A stretch of DNA of 7,856 nucleotides, from contig JAOZLO010000115.1 in the NCBI GenBank assembly GCA_029934775.1, positions 1 to 7,856 of the forward strand, written 5' to 3'. The notes beneath the pieces are model-generated. The model was not told where the DNA came from and ran no database searches. It worked only from the letters and a program-made list of their open reading frames with translations. The position numbers and the translations under genes are program-made. Positions 7,784-7,856 of the stretch are shown one piece after another; the stretch's first letter is position 1; the number at the start of each line of letters is the position of its first letter. This DNA is from Desulfocapsaceae bacterium (GTDB lineage Bacteria; Desulfobacterota; Desulfobulbia; Desulfobulbales; Desulfocapsaceae).

Positions 7784-7828
7784 TTATACCCCTCAGGTAA
7801 GCGATAGACTCCGAGGGGTACTGAACTG
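7784..7828 (-). repeat. Intergenic hairpin repeat, copy 2
   Basis: Bases 7784-7815 are identical to 4688-4719, and CTGAACT is shared again just beyond. As minus-strand RNA, TACCCCTCGG (7820-7811) pairs with CC(T)GAGGGGTA (7797-7787): ten Watson-Crick pairs with a single bulged U, closing the same 13-base loop as copy 1. It lies 158 bases before the serA start. It may belong to the serA leader or to the 3' end of a gene beyond the right edge. The bases after the stem on the minus strand are TAAAAAAC, so it is not an intrinsic terminator. Confidence 0.85.
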
Positions 7829-7856
7829 AGTTACAGCTTTTGAGGAGTAAGGCACT

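Larger units (their letters stand above)
7627..7856. other. Non-coding region upstream of serA
   Basis: No convincing reading frame is present in 230 bases. The stretch contains copy 2 of the hairpin repeat, a small hairpin at 7760-7773 (ATAAG/CTTAT around GGTG), an AT-rich section with TATATATA near 7694-7701, and a hairpin at 7661-7679. Inverted nine-base copies of TTATACCCC bound 7673-7792. The serA promoter presumably lies here, but no -35/-10 pair with correct spacing stands out. The upstream gene, if any, is outside the window. Confidence 0.7.

Noticed and set aside
7784..7820. The repeat as an intrinsic terminator, integron attC site or CRISPR repeat.
   Set aside because: No U-run follows the stem on either strand, no attC-type GTTRRRY/RYYYAAC ends are seen, and the copies are 3.1 kb apart with genes between them.

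Overview
The window holds five protein-coding genes, all on the minus strand and read right to left. Gaps between them are short (20 to 138 bases), and a 230-base non-coding stretch lies at the right edge. Moderate GC and the architecture of the large HEAT / cyclic-nucleotide-like / PilZ protein point to a Desulfobacterota (former Deltaproteobacteria) relative, perhaps near Desulfobulbales. That placement is inferred from protein style only.

In transcription order: (1) 7627-7856 is non-coding, with one copy of a hairpin-forming repeat and a second hairpin close to the serA start. (2) serA (7626-6442) encodes a short-type D-3-phosphoglycerate dehydrogenase with a C-terminal ACT domain. (3) A DUF362 protein without a ferredoxin domain (6421-5486) follows 20 bases later, probably in the same transcript. 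(4) After a 138-base gap with a plausible promoter comes maf (5347-4742), a nucleotide pyrophosphatase of the dTTP/UTP type. (5) The next gap is half filled by the other copy of the repeat. (6) A 1123-residue protein follows (4652-1281): an N-terminal domain, HEAT-like helices, a cNMP-binding-fold domain and a C-terminal PilZ domain. (7) A primase-helicase-like protein (1188 to beyond the left edge) has a zinc finger, a TOPRIM-like region and a RecA-like ATPase whose Walker A motif lies just inside the window.

The genes do not form one obvious pathway: serine synthesis, nucleotide-pool cleaning or division control, second-messenger sensing and replication-type functions sit side by side. The strongest unexplained signals are: a 32-base exact intergenic repeat whose two copies differ mainly by changes that keep a minus-strand RNA hairpin paired; a TOPRIM-like region that has lost its DxD aspartates; and a cNMP-fold domain that has lost its phosphate-binding arginine while the PilZ domain fused to it keeps its c-di-GMP motifs.
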